Source of the DNA: Oligoflexales bacterium
Lineage (GTDB): Bacteria > Bdellovibrionota_B > Oligoflexia > Oligoflexales > JALZUQ01
DNA: 64,000 bases
Reading direction: 5' to 3'
Assembly (NCBI GenBank): GCA_023301465.1
Contig: JALZUQ010000008.1
Location: forward strand, 1-64,000
Position numbers and translations under genes: made by a program. Below are positions 63,677 through 64,000 of this stretch, one piece after another (the first letter of the stretch is position 1; every line of letters begins with the position of its first letter). The notes under the pieces were generated by a model. It was given only the letters and a program-made list of their open reading frames with translations. It did not search any database and was not told the DNA's origin.

Positions 63677-64000
63677 CTACTTAAAGAATAGACCTAGCTC
63701 TACTCTTCTGTTCTGGTAACGTCCGCCTTCTGTTGTGTTATCAGCGATTGGTTGAGTTTCACCATAACCTGTTGCTTGAAGCATATTTCCATCAACACCT
63801 TGTTTTATAAACCAGCGTTTAACAGACTCTGCACGTTTTTGACTTAAGCTCATGTTATAGCTGTCTTTTCCTCTTGAATCAGTATGACCAGCGACAATAA
63901 CATTCTTTAATTTATCTTGTACTTTTTTGATAGACTCAAGAGCTTCGTTTAGATTAGCAGTTGTTGTTGGGTTCCAATCAATGATTGCTGAGTTTGTCTT
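63677..64000 (-). CDS. OmpA-family protein, C-terminal part (cut by window edge)
   Basis: About 107 C-terminal residues are visible; the 5' end lies outside the window. They form an OmpA-like peptidoglycan-binding domain: VAGHTDSRGKDSYNMSLSQK with the diaminopimelate-binding Asp and Arg, GYGETQPIADNTTEGGR and the final NRRVELGLFFK. It anchors the outer membrane to the cell wall. It ends 6 bases upstream of the metallopeptidase start frame, so the two may be cotranscribed. Confidence 0.93.
   Translation of the reverse strand, partial: KTNSAIIDWNPTTTANLNEALESIKKVQDKLKNVIVAGHTDSRGKDSYNMSLSQKRAESVKRWFIKQGVDGNMLQATGYGETQPIADNTTEGGRYQNRRVELGLFFK

Overview
The window is AT-rich bacterial chromosome that most resembles a member of the Bdellovibrionota (Bdellovibrio, Bacteriovorax and relatives). 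Four things point there: a roughly 60-residue bacterial histone of the Bdellovibrio type (14613-14795), a TIGR02147-family regulator (52599-53417), many lipoproteins and secreted hydrolases, and ordinary Gram-negative core genes (mnmG, purH, smpB, alr, serC, yebC). Genus and order cannot be fixed from this sequence alone. GTG and TTG starts backed by good Shine-Dalgarno (SD) sequences are common, and several starts were moved to them.

Layout. 54-130: tRNA-Arg(UCG). 187-7865 (minus): an aa3-type cytochrome c oxidase locus read from right to left. It runs diheme cytochrome c, a 41-residue membrane protein, subunits II, I, III and IV, a 0.66-kb interval holding a decayed reading frame, a second subunit III, and then assembly factors (small CAACG membrane protein, thioredoxin-SCO fusion, DUF420 protein, thioredoxin-fold lipoprotein). 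8019-14481 (plus): flavin reductase, small basic protein, divergent CoaBC, PlsC-like acyltransferase, a FecBCD/BtuFCD-type metal-chelate importer and a tRNA-dihydrouridine synthase. 14613-19480 (minus): histone, HNH nuclease, ABC-2 exporter operon, YggT, YggS and leucine dehydrogenase.

19623-28784: mnmG, then a locus of secreted proteins around a divergent promoter region. It has two minus-strand exported proteins, and on the plus strand a diheme lipoprotein, a Cys-containing lipoprotein and a twin-arginine protein. A trypsin-like lipoprotein faces it. 28909-36818 (plus): AMP nucleosidase (possibly leaderless), YebC, a POTRA/beta-barrel protein, a secreted protein, an NtrY/NtrX-like two-component pair, a coiled-coil membrane protein and a TrmH methyltransferase. 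36947-41067: a rhomboid-like protein lacking the catalytic motif, purH, smpB and an RluA-type synthase.

41174-42786 (minus): a compact bufferin-type RiPP operon of a DUF2282 precursor with a lipobox, a DUF692 multinuclear iron oxidase and a DUF2063 partner. Around it are a Cys-rich membrane peptide and a diguanylate cyclase. 44491-51289: TPR/metallopeptidase protein, glutaredoxin, Mrp-type Fe-S carrier, alr, serC and trhO. 51328-55260: a secreted matrixin-like protease divergent from the TIGR02147 regulator, then a mechanosensitive-channel-like protein with a strong terminator and a small secreted protein. 55308-64000: a fused two-NBD ABC exporter of eukaryotic ABCC type, an FMN glutamate-synthase-like oxidoreductase, DUF1295 and creatininase-family enzymes, a calcium-repeat metallopeptidase lipoprotein and the C-terminus of an OmpA-like protein cut by the window edge.

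The strongest leads are the bufferin operon with a lipoprotein-like precursor, the bacterial histone, the oxidase lacking the usual K-channel residues, the ABCC-like exporter and the twin-arginine/heme lipoprotein locus. No CRISPR array, prophage or intact insertion sequence was seen.
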